Of a stretch of 64,000 nucleotides of DNA, positions 50,555 through 58,528 are shown piece by piece. The first letter of the stretch is position 1, and each line of letters starts with the position of its first letter. The stretch covers positions 16,954 through 80,953 of the forward strand of contig JAIOPN010000045.1 in NCBI GenBank assembly GCA_021413865.1, written 5' to 3'. The notes beneath the pieces were generated by a model. It was given only the letters and a program-made list of their open reading frames with translations. It did no database searches and had not been told where the DNA came from. A program made the translations under genes and the position numbers. The DNA comes from Planctomycetota bacterium. Its GTDB lineage: Bacteria; Planctomycetota; Phycisphaerae; Phycisphaerales; Phycisphaeraceae.

Positions 50555-51390
50555 CCATCGGACCCACCCCAACGAGCGCCGCCGCCACGGCACGCCCGCC
50601 CAAACAGGCCGTGCCCTTCACCGCGCGCGACGTCGTGCGCCAGCTCCGCTGGGACGCCCTCCTGCGCAACACCGCCACCACCGTGGTGATCCTCCTGCTG
50701 ATCGCCAGCATGGCGGACCTGCTGAACTCGGCGGCGATGGTGGTCGCGATCGCCGTCTGGATGGGGCTGTCGATGGTTGACGCCACGGTCCTGCGCCTGG
50801 TGCCCAGGATCGGCGCGCTGCTCGAGCGCGACCCGGTGCTCGCCGAATCCCTCATCACCGACGCCCTGCGCCGCCGGCCCCTTCAGCCGACGGTGCGGCT
50901 GACGATCTACCACCGGCTGGCGCTGCTGCGTCACACCCAGCGTCGCTTCGCCGAGACGGCCGCCATCTGCCGGGTCGTGCTCGAACAAAATGCCCGCTGG
51001 TACCGCCGCTTCGAGCCCAGCCTCCTGCTCATGCTCACGGACGCCTCGCTGGAGTGCCATGACCTGCTCGGGGCCTACACCGGGCTGGCGCGGCTCCACG
51101 TCAGCAAGCTCGGCCTGGTCGAGTCGCTGCAACGCCTGGCGCTCCAGGTCCGCTACGACATCGCCTGCGGGCATGACGCCCAGGCGCTCGACGGCGTGGA
51201 CCGTAAGATCGGCCTGATCGAATTAATGCCCCCGCCGACCTGCGGCGCGCTGCACGCCATGCTCGCCGGCGCCGCCCAACGCACGGGGCGGCCCGAGTTG
51301 GCCGACTGGTTCCAGCGCCGCGCCCAACTGCTCTGCACCCCCGCCGAGCTTGACACCTATCTCTCCTCACGCGTCCACGTCACGGCGTGA
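50551..51390 (+). CDS. Two-helix membrane protein with helical-repeat C-terminus
   Basis: A 279-aa protein starting at the ATGA overlap. Two hydrophobic segments near residues 42-75 (TATTVVILLLIASMADLL, AAMVVAIAVWMGLSMVDATV) are followed by a soluble, helix-rich region (TIYHRLALLRHTQRRFAETA, RLHVSKLGLVESLQRLALQV, CGALHAMLAGAAQRTGRPEL) with TPR-like spacing. The order is as in its partner, suggesting ancient duplication or a heterodimer. Function unknown. It follows the cytochrome-oxidase-linked genes closely and may belong to the same transcript. Confidence 0.6.
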   Translation: MTIGPTPTSAAATARPPKQAVPFTARDVVRQLRWDALLRNTATTVVILLLIASMADLLNSAAMVVAIAVWMGLSMVDATVLRLVPRIGALLERDPVLAESLITDALRRRPLQPTVRLTIYHRLALLRHTQRRFAETAAICRVVLEQNARWYRRFEPSLLLMLTDASLECHDLLGAYTGLARLHVSKLGLVESLQRLALQVRYDIACGHDAQALDGVDRKIGLIELMPPPTCGALHAMLAGAAQRTGRPELADWFQRRAQLLCTPAELDTYLSSRVHVTA

Positions 51391-51417
51391 ATCGATCGTT
51401 AGGCCACGCCCGATGAC

Positions 51418-51487
51418 GAGTCCGCGAGTCGTCGGGGTCTGTATTTCGCAAAACCGGCCGCCACAGACCCCGACCCTTCGCGGACTC
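51418..51487. terminator. Long hairpin between convergent genes
   Basis: Two 25-nt arms (51418-51442 beginning GAGTCCGCGAGTC, and 51463-51487) are nearly perfect complements around a 20-nt loop. It lies between genes converging at 51390 and 51512, fit for a bidirectional terminator, or a repeat element. Confidence 0.5.
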
Positions 51488-51511
51488 AGGGGTCGGGCTT
51501 GGTCGGAGTTT

Positions 51512-52513
51512 TTACGCCCTCGTTCTCCGCGCCAGCACACCCACCGCGCCCGGCAGCTTCGACAGGCGCGACCAAAGCCCGGCCGGTGATTCATCACCGA
51601 ATACCGGGTAGCCGCGCTTCGCGAAATCCTCCAGCCGCCCGCGCGTAACCTGTCCCAGCACCGCAGCCGCCCGACCGAACGGGCCCCCGATCCGTGACAG
51701 GCTGCCCTCCCCCCCGGTCAACAGGTTCGACGCCCGCTCGGTGAGGCTTTGCATCATGGCCATCCAGCGCGGGTCGTTGCCGTGCGTGCCCTCATCGGCG
51801 AAGCGCTGCAAGTCCGCCTCGCTCAGGCCCGCCTTGAACACGTCGTCCAGCGGAACCGGGATGCGGCCCGATTTGAGGCACGCCCCGACGCGCGGCAGCA
51901 GCCGCGTGAAGTACACCCCCACCGCCCAGGCGCGCACCTGCGGCTCGACCGCCGCGACCTCCCGGTCCCCCAGACCCGCAAGCCGCAGCGCGGCAATACC
52001 AAGCCCGCCCGCCGCGCCGTCCATCCCCTCGCGCAGCCGCTTCCACGTGGCGATCCGCTTGGTGTGCGTCAGCGTGGTCATGCCGTCGGCGACGGACTCG
52101 AACAGCTCGCGCGGAAGCCCGCGTGCCAGCGCGACGGCGTGGAAGCCGTCGAGCTCCGGCTTGCCGGTTTTTTCACCGCCGTAGATAAAACCCAGCACCA
52201 TGGCGCAGACGTGGCGGCGCTGCTCGGGGCTTTCTCCCGCGCAGGAGGCGCAGTTGGCCATGTCGGCGGGGGAACAGGCGGCGGGAGCTTGTGCGGGGTC
52301 ATTGGCACACGGCGCGGTAGCCGGATCGGCCGCGGGGGTGGGCGTCGGGGTGACGATGTCGCGCAACTGGCTGACGAGCGCCGCGACGGCATAGACATCC
52401 CCACGCCGATCACGGGGCAGGAAATGGGCGGCGAAATGCAGGTCGGGGTCGATGCGCCGGCACAGGTCGCGGGCGGCGCGGTGCTGCACGGGATTCAGGA
52501 GGCCGGCGGGCAT
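51512..52513 (-). CDS. Squalene/phytoene-synthase-like protein lacking the Asp-rich motifs
   Basis: A 333-aa protein with the trans-isoprenyl synthase layout: ARDLCRRIDPDLHFAAHFLP, RRGDVYAVAALVSQLRDIV, LREGMDGAAGGLGIAALRLA and GVYFTRLLPRVGACLKSGRI followed by PVPLDDVFKAGLSEADLQRF. The two Asp-rich sites that hold Mg and diphosphate are changed: no DxxxD at the first and PRVGAC in place of RDVGED at the second. An insert near 66-105 carries six Cys, including CASC. It is unlikely to be a normal head-to-head synthase; it may bind lipid or metal. ATG lies 6 bp after minus-strand TACAAT. Confidence 0.65.
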   Translation of the reverse strand: MPAGLLNPVQHRAARDLCRRIDPDLHFAAHFLPRDRRGDVYAVAALVSQLRDIVTPTPTPAADPATAPCANDPAQAPAACSPADMANCASCAGESPEQRRHVCAMVLGFIYGGEKTGKPELDGFHAVALARGLPRELFESVADGMTTLTHTKRIATWKRLREGMDGAAGGLGIAALRLAGLGDREVAAVEPQVRAWAVGVYFTRLLPRVGACLKSGRIPVPLDDVFKAGLSEADLQRFADEGTHGNDPRWMAMMQSLTERASNLLTGGEGSLSRIGGPFGRAAAVLGQVTRGRLEDFAKRGYPVFGDESPAGLWSRLSKLPGAVGVLARRTRA

Positions 52514-52519
52514 CCGGGG

Positions 52520-52525
52520 ATTGTA
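52520..52525 (-). promoter_or_regulatory. -10 element (TACAAT), minus side of a divergent leaderless pair
   Basis: ATTGTA at 52520-52525 is TACAAT on the minus strand, 6 bp before the ATG at 52513. Confidence 0.5.
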
Positions 52526-52569
52526 GTGAGGCCACGCGGGCGTCGGGGGCCACGCTTCCTCCCCGCCGC

Positions 52570-52575
52570 TACAAT
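52570..52575 (+). promoter_or_regulatory. -10 element (TACAAT), plus side of a divergent leaderless pair
   Basis: TACAAT at 52570-52575, nine bases before the ATG at 52585, on the plus strand. Confidence 0.5.
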
Positions 52576-52584
52576 CTGCGCCCT

Positions 52585-53814
52585 ATGACGACGCCGATCC
52601 ATCAACACCGGTTCGAAAACGGGCTCTGTCTGCTGGCCGAGCCCGTGGCGGGGGCGCAATCGCTGGCGATGTCGGTCCTCGCGCCCGGCGGGCTGGCCAC
52701 CGAAAAACCGGGCGAGCAGGGCGTGGCCTCGCTGCTGGCGGAGATGATCTGCCGCGGCGCCGGCGCATTGGACGCCCGCGCCCACAGCGACGCGCTGGAC
52801 CGGTTAGGTGTCCGCCGCGGCACAGGCGCGGGCGATTACACCCTGAGCGTCTCCGCGACAATGATCGGCACCAAGTTCCGCGACGCCGCGCCGCTCCTGT
52901 TCGACATGTTCCGACGCCCCATGCTGCCCGAGAACGCGATCGAGCCCGCCAAGGCCCTGGCGCTGCAATCACTAGCCTCCCTCGACGATGAGCCGCAGCA
53001 AAAGGTGTTCGTCGAGCTGCGGCGGCGGCACTACCCCGAGCCGTTCAACCGCTCGGCGTACGGGCTCAAGGAAGACCTCGAACGCGCAACGCTCGACCAG
53101 GTGAAGGCCCACGCCCAGCGCGGCCTGACGCCCGAGGGCACGGTCATCGGCTTTGCGGGCCGGTTCGATTGGAACGAGTTGAAGGAGACGGTCGAGAAGC
53201 TGCTGGGCGACTGGCGCGGCACCGGGCAGAAACCGACCCCCGGCGCGCCGGCGAAGCGCGGCTACACACACCAGGCCGCCGACACGCAGCAGGTCCACAT
53301 CGGCGTGGCCTACGACGCGCCGGCGGAGACCGACCCCGACAGCACCGTGCAGCGCGCCGCCGCGGCCGTCCTCAGCGGCGGGATGTCCGGCCGGCTCTTC
53401 ACCGAGATCAGGGAGAAACGCGGGCTCTGCTACTCGGTTTACGCGGCCTACTCCGGCCAGCGCGAGCGCGGCGCGATGCTCGGCTACGCCGGCACGACCA
53501 TCCCCCGTGCCCAGGAAACCCTCGACCTGCTGGTCGCGGAGCTCAAACGCCTCAGCCGCGGCGCGGAGGAGGCGGAGTTCGCCCGCGCCATCGTGGGCAT
53601 GAAGTCGCGGCTCGTGATGCAGGGCGAATCGACCGGCGCCCGGGCCCACGCGATCGCCTTCGATCAGCACACGCTCGGCCGGCCACGCTCGCTGGCGGAG
53701 CTCGCCGCCGAGGTGGACGCGGTGACGCTCGACCGGCTCAATAAGTACCTCGCGGCCCACCCGCCCGGGGCGATGACCATCGTGACGGTCGGCCCGTCGG
53801 CGCTGAAGGTCTGA
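52585..53814 (+). CDS. M16-like metallopeptidase homologue without the HxxEH zinc motif
   Basis: A 409-aa protein with the two-domain M16 plan. At residues 50-56 the usual HFLEHM reads SLLAEM, so zinc ligands and the catalytic Glu are absent. The C-terminal domain keeps GGMSGRLFTEIREKRGLCYS near 263-282, the Arg/Tyr pair conserved in M16 enzymes. It is thus like the inactive partner subunits (PqqG, MPP-alpha). No active M16 subunit is in the window. The ATG lies nine bases after TACAAT and has no ribosome binding site. Confidence 0.75.
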   Translation: MTTPIHQHRFENGLCLLAEPVAGAQSLAMSVLAPGGLATEKPGEQGVASLLAEMICRGAGALDARAHSDALDRLGVRRGTGAGDYTLSVSATMIGTKFRDAAPLLFDMFRRPMLPENAIEPAKALALQSLASLDDEPQQKVFVELRRRHYPEPFNRSAYGLKEDLERATLDQVKAHAQRGLTPEGTVIGFAGRFDWNELKETVEKLLGDWRGTGQKPTPGAPAKRGYTHQAADTQQVHIGVAYDAPAETDPDSTVQRAAAAVLSGGMSGRLFTEIREKRGLCYSVYAAYSGQRERGAMLGYAGTTIPRAQETLDLLVAELKRLSRGAEEAEFARAIVGMKSRLVMQGESTGARAHAIAFDQHTLGRPRSLAELAAEVDAVTLDRLNKYLAAHPPGAMTIVTVGPSALKV

Positions 53815-53952
53815 CGGCCCATGCCGGCGTTTCGTGCGTGAAGATACGCCGCCGAGTGGTCGATAACATGTTTCACGCCGCCCGGCGGACGGGTGTGGTT
53901 TTCATGTCATGAGACGCAGCCAGACCCCAATTAGCCGGCCAGGAGCGACAGG

Positions 53953-54906
53953 TTGATCGGACGGCGGTCCATCATGCGTCTGCTGGAATCCTCGCCGGTG
54001 GTCGGCAAGCTCATCGAGCGCACCCGGCAGCGCCGCCGCCAGCGCGACTGGGCCACGCTCTTCACCGCCAAGGTCGGCTCGACCACGCTCCGCTTCTACA
54101 CCACCATCGGCCTGGGCGACGTCATGATCGCCCGGCAGTTCTGCGAGGCGTTCGAGGAATATGGCAAGGTCCGCGGCGACCCGGGGCTGGGCAAGATCGT
54201 CATCTCCGCCGGCGCGTGGGACACGGGCTTCAAGCTCGAGCGCGGCGACCACGTGGTTTACTGGTGGTGGTCCATGGGCAGGCGCGACGACTGGCTGGCG
54301 CACTACCTCAACCGGGTGGACGTGAAACCCGACGTCGTCGCCTGCCTATCGAGTCACTGCGTGCACGAGGCGCGGTCGCGCGGGCAGGAGACGGTCTATC
54401 TCCCGCTGGCCGTGGGCAAGCACTTCCGCCCCGCGGCCACGCTGCGAAAGGGGATCGGCTTCGCCGGCTCCAAGGGGCACAAGGACTCGACACAGGAACT
54501 GGCGATCGTCCGGCCGTTCGCCGACCGCGCCGATTTCGAGTGGGTGGACAACCTCAAAACCCCCCAGGACCTGGCGGCCTTCTACAACCGCAAGCAGATC
54601 GTCCTGGGCATGACCGAGACGCGGCAGGAAAAAACGGGCATGGTCAACAACCGCGTGTTCGAGGTGCTGGCGACCGCCACCCCCTTCATCCTGCACGCCC
54701 ACCGCGCCATCGACGAGGTCCTGGGTGTCGAATACCCCTACCAATCCTCCTCGCCGGAGCAAACGCTCGAACTGGCGGACCGCATCCTGAACGACTACGC
54801 GCGGCACCTGAGCGTCTTCACCCAGTTCAGCCGCCGCGTGCTGACCAGCCATACCTACGACAACCGCATCGCTACACTGATCGAATGCCTCCGGACAAGA
54901 GGGTGA
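53953..54906 (+). CDS. CgeB-like glycosyltransferase
   Basis: A 317-aa protein. TTG start chosen because AGGAG lies seven bases upstream; an ATG at 53974 lacks one. IVISAGAWDTGFKLERGDHV, a YLPLAVGKHFRPAATLRKGI segment, and KGIGFAGSKGHKDSTQELAI with QIVLGMTETRQEKTGMVNNR and VFEVLATATPFILHAH resemble the C-terminal sugar-nucleotide-binding half of CgeB/GT4-like proteins (GFAG..., ....NNRVFEVLA...). The donor sugar is unknown. It is 9 bp before the epimerase gene and probably shares a transcript, so they likely act on the same sugar. Confidence 0.7.
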   Translation: MIGRRSIMRLLESSPVVGKLIERTRQRRRQRDWATLFTAKVGSTTLRFYTTIGLGDVMIARQFCEAFEEYGKVRGDPGLGKIVISAGAWDTGFKLERGDHVVYWWWSMGRRDDWLAHYLNRVDVKPDVVACLSSHCVHEARSRGQETVYLPLAVGKHFRPAATLRKGIGFAGSKGHKDSTQELAIVRPFADRADFEWVDNLKTPQDLAAFYNRKQIVLGMTETRQEKTGMVNNRVFEVLATATPFILHAHRAIDEVLGVEYPYQSSSPEQTLELADRILNDYARHLSVFTQFSRRVLTSHTYDNRIATLIECLRTRG

Positions 54907-54915
54907 GCTAAATCC

Positions 54916-55947
54916 ATGACGTACATCATCACGGGCATCGCGGGATTCATCGGCAGCAACCTCGCCGCCAGGCTGATGGCCAAGGGGGAGAAGGTTCTGG
55001 GCGTCGACCACCTGGGCCGGCGCGGCTCCAATGAAAACCTCGAGCGGCTCCGCAAGCTCGGCAACTTCTCCTTCGAGAAAGGGGACGTCTCCGACCCCGC
55101 GTTCATCGACCGCGTCTTCCGCTCGGCCAAGGACGTGCGGGCCGTGTTCCATCTCGCCGGTCAAGTCGCGGTGACGACCTCCGTGGTCGATCCGCGCAGC
55201 GACTTCAACGCCAACGCGCTGGGCACCTTCAACGTCCTCGAAGGCGTCCGCGCCCACCACAAGAACGCGGCGGTGATCTACAGCTCGACGAACAAGGTGT
55301 ACGGCAAGATGGCGGACGTGAAGGTCGAGGAGCGCAACGGCCGGTACGGCTACGCCGACTTGCCCAACGGCGTGGGCGAGGACCAGCCGCTGGAATTCCA
55401 CTCCCCCTACGGCTGCTCCAAGGGCGCGGGGGACCAATACGTCGTCGATTACGCCCGTATCTACGGCCTCAAGACGGTCTGCTTCCGGCAGTCCTGCATC
55501 TACGGCTACAACCAGTTCGGCATCGAGGACCAGGGGTGGGTCGCCTGGTTCACGATCGCGTCCATCATGGGCAAACCGATCACGATCTACGGCGACGGCA
55601 AGCAGGTCCGCGACGTGCTCTTCGTGGAGGACCTGATCGACGCCTATCTCGCCGCGGTGGAGCGTGCCGACTCGGTGGCGGGCGAATACTTCAACATCGG
55701 CGGCGGGCCGGCGAACACGATGTCGCTACTGGAGTTGGCGGCGCTGCTGGAGGCGCGGATGGGCAAGAAGCTCCCGCTCTCCTACAGCGACTGGCGCCCG
55801 GGCGACCAGAAGGTGTTCGTCTGCAACATCGACAAGGCGAAGAAATTGCTCGGCTGGTCGCCGAAGATCGGCGTGAAGCAGGGGGTGGATTTGCTCTACG
55901 ACTGGTCGGCGAAGAGCGTTGATCTATTCCGCAAGGTGCTGGCGTGA
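54916..55947 (+). CDS. NAD-dependent epimerase, CDP-paratose 2-epimerase-like
   Basis: A 343-aa extended SDR. MTYIITGIAGFIGSNLAARL is the NAD site, VFHLAGQVAVTTSVVDPRSD follows, and SSTNKVYGKM, a GEDQPLEFHSPYGCSKGAGD block with the YxxxK pair in SPYGCSKGA, FRQSCIYGYNQFGIEDQGWV and VRDVLFVEDLIDAYLA are the order of RfbE/Tyv-type epimerases, which turn CDP-paratose to CDP-tyvelose. Related SDRs use other nucleotide sugars, so the name is only approximate. It joins the CgeB-like gene on the same strand. Confidence 0.85.
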   Translation: MTYIITGIAGFIGSNLAARLMAKGEKVLGVDHLGRRGSNENLERLRKLGNFSFEKGDVSDPAFIDRVFRSAKDVRAVFHLAGQVAVTTSVVDPRSDFNANALGTFNVLEGVRAHHKNAAVIYSSTNKVYGKMADVKVEERNGRYGYADLPNGVGEDQPLEFHSPYGCSKGAGDQYVVDYARIYGLKTVCFRQSCIYGYNQFGIEDQGWVAWFTIASIMGKPITIYGDGKQVRDVLFVEDLIDAYLAAVERADSVAGEYFNIGGGPANTMSLLELAALLEARMGKKLPLSYSDWRPGDQKVFVCNIDKAKKLLGWSPKIGVKQGVDLLYDWSAKSVDLFRKVLA

Positions 55948-55957
55948 TCGCGTCGTT

Positions 55958-55974
55958 GTTAGCCGGGGGCTAAC
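55958..55974. terminator. Short hairpin between convergent genes
   Basis: GTTAGCC, GGG loop, GGCTAAC; a perfect 7-bp stem between the epimerase (ending 55947) and the AraC gene (ending 55977). No T-tract. Related to the GTTAGCC repeat at 21398. Confidence 0.45.
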
Positions 55975-55976
55975 CT

Positions 55977-57047
55977 TCACGCCTTCTCCCGGAAGTCACT
56001 CGGGTTCTCCCCCACCATCCGCCTGAAGGTGGACGTGAAGTGCCCGTGGCTGGAGAACCCCGTGTCGACGGCGATCGCGCCGATGGGTTTCCGCGTCGCG
56101 CGGAGGAGCCAGCGGGCGACCTGGATCTGTTTGCACTGTAAGTAAGACTTCGGGCTGACGCCCACGGTGCGCGTGAAGAGCCGGTGGAAGTGGTACGGGC
56201 TGACGCCCACGGCGTCGGCGATCTCGCCCAGGCTGGGCGTGCGGTGGTAGTGCTGGTGGATGTACCCCACGGCCCGGGCGATCCGCGCGTCCTCGATCGA
56301 GCCGACCACCGGCAATTCACCCTCGGCCAAGTGGTAAAGCTCCAGGTGCCACCGCCCCGGCTCCGACGAGCCGGCCAACGGCTCGCGGTGGAACCGCACC
56401 CACCACGGCCCGCCCTCGAGCGTGAGCACGAAATCCAGCGGCTCCCCCACCCCCACCTCGCCCCACCGCTGCGGGACCAGCACGCTCATCGTCTGGACCA
56501 GGTGGTCCAGCACGCCCGGCGACCGGATGAACAGCACACGCGTGTTCGGGTCGGCGTGCATTAATCGGAATTGTCGGTCCAACAGCACGCGCCCGACCAT
56601 CGGCGTGGGTGGCTGATGGAACGACGCCTCCCACTGCCGCAGCGCCATCGTCGCGATGGCGCGCTCGTCGGGGCTGAAGCCGTTTTCCTTCCGCGCCAGG
56701 GCGAGCCACCACCAGCGCGGCCCCGGGCCGGTGGTGCCCAGCGCGACGATCGTCACGAAACCCATGCCCCCCAGGCCGACCGATTCCGCCTCCGCCGGAT
56801 TTAGCGAGACCTCGCCGTTCTTGCGGGCGCAGGAGAATGGCTCGCGGTGGTCGTCGGAATCGAGCCAGCGTGCGAACAGACGCTCCGGGGCGTTGACCGC
56901 GTGGAGCACTTCATCCGGGGACGGGTTAGCTTTGGATGAGTGCGCCCACGCCAACGTCTCCCAGGGAACGAACTGCCTCAGCCCCGCGAGCGCGACTCCG
57001 GGGTCCATATCCCAAACAGCATTAGATTGATGCGCAAAGACAGACAT
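55977..57047 (-). CDS. AraC family transcriptional regulator
   Basis: A 356-aa regulator. The C-terminal 100 residues hold two helix-turn-helix units: AVGYIHQHYHRTPSLGEIAD, AVGVSPYHFHRLFTRTVGVS, then ARWLLRATRKPIGAIAVDTG and FSSHGHFTSTFRRMVGENPS. The N-terminal 240 residues look like a GAF-type or helical sensor (FVTIVALGTTGPGPRWWWLA, SPDERAIATMALRQWEASFH) instead of the usual cupin. I chose the ATG at 57047 (MSVFAHQ). It probably regulates a neighbouring gene in response to a small ligand. The 145-bp upstream gap to the Nudix gene has no clear operator. Confidence 0.84.
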   Translation of the reverse strand: MSVFAHQSNAVWDMDPGVALAGLRQFVPWETLAWAHSSKANPSPDEVLHAVNAPERLFARWLDSDDHREPFSCARKNGEVSLNPAEAESVGLGGMGFVTIVALGTTGPGPRWWWLALARKENGFSPDERAIATMALRQWEASFHQPPTPMVGRVLLDRQFRLMHADPNTRVLFIRSPGVLDHLVQTMSVLVPQRWGEVGVGEPLDFVLTLEGGPWWVRFHREPLAGSSEPGRWHLELYHLAEGELPVVGSIEDARIARAVGYIHQHYHRTPSLGEIADAVGVSPYHFHRLFTRTVGVSPKSYLQCKQIQVARWLLRATRKPIGAIAVDTGFSSHGHFTSTFRRMVGENPSDFREKA

Positions 57048-57192
57048 ATCACGACACAAGCGGGTCCCTCTCTAAAAAAACACCCGTTGATGAACCGACC
57101 GCCGCTTTCCACACGGCGACCGCTGTCGCTGACCGGAGCAAGCATAGGACCGCTTGGTCCCTAAATGCAAGTCAATCGCGGAATTATGGGAG

Positions 57193-57714
57193 TCAGATAT
57201 TCGTAAAGCCGGTCACGTCCCGCGCCGGCTGCTCGATCCGCCAACGCAAGCCCCCGCCCGAACAGTGGATATGCACCGAGAAAAACCCCCCGCGGTAACG
57301 CCAGAACATCGGCCAGATCACCTTGCGGTCGGTGTCGGGGATGGGCAGCTGCGCGATCGCCTCGGCGTCGTGCCACTCCAACCTCCCCTCCTCGAACGTC
57401 GTCCGCTCCACGCGCACGGGGTGGGTGACCTCATACAAAAACATCAGCCAGTGCGCGGCATCAAGGTAGCCTGTTTCAGAAACGATCCCCGCCAGATGCA
57501 GGTTAGCCGGATCAACTTGGACGCCCGTCTCCTCATCGATCTCCCGCACCGCGCAGGCCAGCGGGCTTTCACCCGTGGCCTGATCGAGCTTGCCCCCCAC
57601 CGGCGAATACAAATCCTGGTTCGGCGGCTTGCGCCGGTGCAGCAGCAACACCCGCCCCTGTTCGTCGAACAGGTAGCAGAGCACCGCGATCTTGTAGGGC
57701 AGGGGGTCGGACAT
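57193..57714 (-). CDS. Nudix hydrolase
   Basis: A 173-aa NDP-x hydrolase. The Nudix box is present (ESPLACAVREIDEETGV near residues 50-66, an EX7REUXEEXGU match), but the Gly-to-Glu spacing is two residues longer than usual (GGKLDQATGE). VLLLHRRKPPNQDLYSPVGG is typical. The substrate could be an (oxidised) NTP or a nucleotide sugar. ATG at 57714. A 7-bp gap separates its start from the long MITE-like element at 57721. Confidence 0.87.
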   Translation of the reverse strand: MSDPLPYKIAVLCYLFDEQGRVLLLHRRKPPNQDLYSPVGGKLDQATGESPLACAVREIDEETGVQVDPANLHLAGIVSETGYLDAAHWLMFLYEVTHPVRVERTTFEEGRLEWHDAEAIAQLPIPDTDRKVIWPMFWRYRGGFFSVHIHCSGGGLRWRIEQPARDVTGFTNI

Positions 57715-57720
57715 GATGGT

Positions 57721-57857
57721 TAGAGCATTCCTAATTCAGGTGTAACGGGTGCCACTGGTCGCGTCTTCGAGACCAGTGTCTTTCCAGGGCCCAAGAGCAC
57801 TGGTCTGCTAAGAAGCCGACCAGTGGCACCCACTACAGTTGAAGTAGTTCCGCGCTA
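57721..57857. repeat. MITE-like element, long form, with a double-hairpin core
   Basis: The ends TAGAGCATTCCTAATTCAGG and GAAGTAGTTCCGCGCTA match those of 39736-39791 and are imperfectly inverted (about 16 of 24). The core 57747-57831 is the second copy of the double hairpin: CACTGGTC/GACCAGTG at 57753-57778 and again at 57798-57825, closed by GGGTGCCAC/GTGGCACCC. Confidence 0.8.
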
Positions 57858-57871
57858 GGCCGCGAGCGGCG

Positions 57872-58252
57872 TCACACCACCGCGTCGAACTCCATCTCGA
57901 CCTTCCACTCCGGGTCGATCAACGCCGCCACCTGCACGAACGTGCACGCCGGGCGGATGGAGCCGAACGCCTCGCCGTGTGCCTTGGCGGCCGCCTCCCA
58001 CTCCTTGATGTTGGTCAGCAGCACGCGGGTGCGGACGACGTCATTCAGCGACGCGCCGGCCTTGGCGAGCGACTCGGCGGCGATCTCGATGCACCGCTTG
58101 GTCTGCGTGTAGGCGTCGCTGCCCGCGACCTTGCCGTCCTTGATCGGGGCCGTGCCGCTGACGGCGATCATGTTGCCGACCTTCACCGCGCGGGAAAAGC
58201 CGATCGTCGGCTCGTACTTCGAGCCGGAAGAGATGTTCTCACGCTTGCTCAT
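57872..58252 (-). CDS. ridA: RidA/YjgF/YER057c family protein
   Basis: A 126-aa protein of the enamine/imine deaminase family. NISSGSKYEPTIGFSRAVKV and GNMIAVSGTAPIKDGKVAGS are the usual start, DAYTQTKRCIEIAAESLAKA holds the helix, SLNDVVRTRVLLTNIKEWEA carries the Arg that binds substrate carboxylates, and RPACTFVQVAALIDPEWKVE ends with the IE(A)-like tail. It hydrolyses reactive enamines from PLP enzymes. I chose the ATG at 58252, with AGGA upstream. Confidence 0.84.
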   Translation of the reverse strand: MSKRENISSGSKYEPTIGFSRAVKVGNMIAVSGTAPIKDGKVAGSDAYTQTKRCIEIAAESLAKAGASLNDVVRTRVLLTNIKEWEAAAKAHGEAFGSIRPACTFVQVAALIDPEWKVEMEFDAVV

Positions 58253-58322
58253 CGTGGGGTCCTGTGGGTGGGGGAGGCCCGCCGATCCATTCTCGGCGCG
58301 GCCGCCATGCCGGAGGGGTTTT

Positions 58323-58355
58323 ATGCAAGGCGATGCAAGGCAATGCAAGGCGATG
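58323..58355. repeat. Tandem 10-bp repeat
   Basis: Three copies plus a partial one of ATGCAAGGCG/A in a row, in the 115-bp gap between ridA and the tRNA-Arg gene. Confidence 0.7.
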
Positions 58356-58366
58356 CCGCGAAATAA

Positions 58367-58440
58367 TGCACCCGGATGGAGTCGAACCATCAACATCCTG
58401 ATCCGTAGTCAGGTGCTCTATCCAATTGAGCTACGGGTGC
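58367..58440 (-). tRNA. tRNA-Arg (anticodon ACG)
   Basis: A 74-nt cloverleaf read on the minus strand. Acceptor stem GCACCCG/CGGGTGC, D arm GCTC...GAGC, anticodon stem CCTGA/TCAGG around loop CTACGGA with anticodon ACG (read as ICG), T arm GATGG/CCATC with TTCGACT. The discriminator is A; CCA is not encoded, as the next bases are TTATTT. Confidence 0.93.
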
Positions 58441-58528
58441 GTCCAAGTTGTCAAAGCCAGAGCCACGCATGTTATCGCCTCGGCCTGCCCCGGGCAAACC
58501 CTCTTCCACTCACCCCTTCGGGGTAGTG

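Noticed and set aside
58323..58355. Short direct repeats considered as a CRISPR array
   Set aside because: Units are 10 bp in direct tandem without spacers, and no cas genes are present; no CRISPR array seen anywhere in the window.
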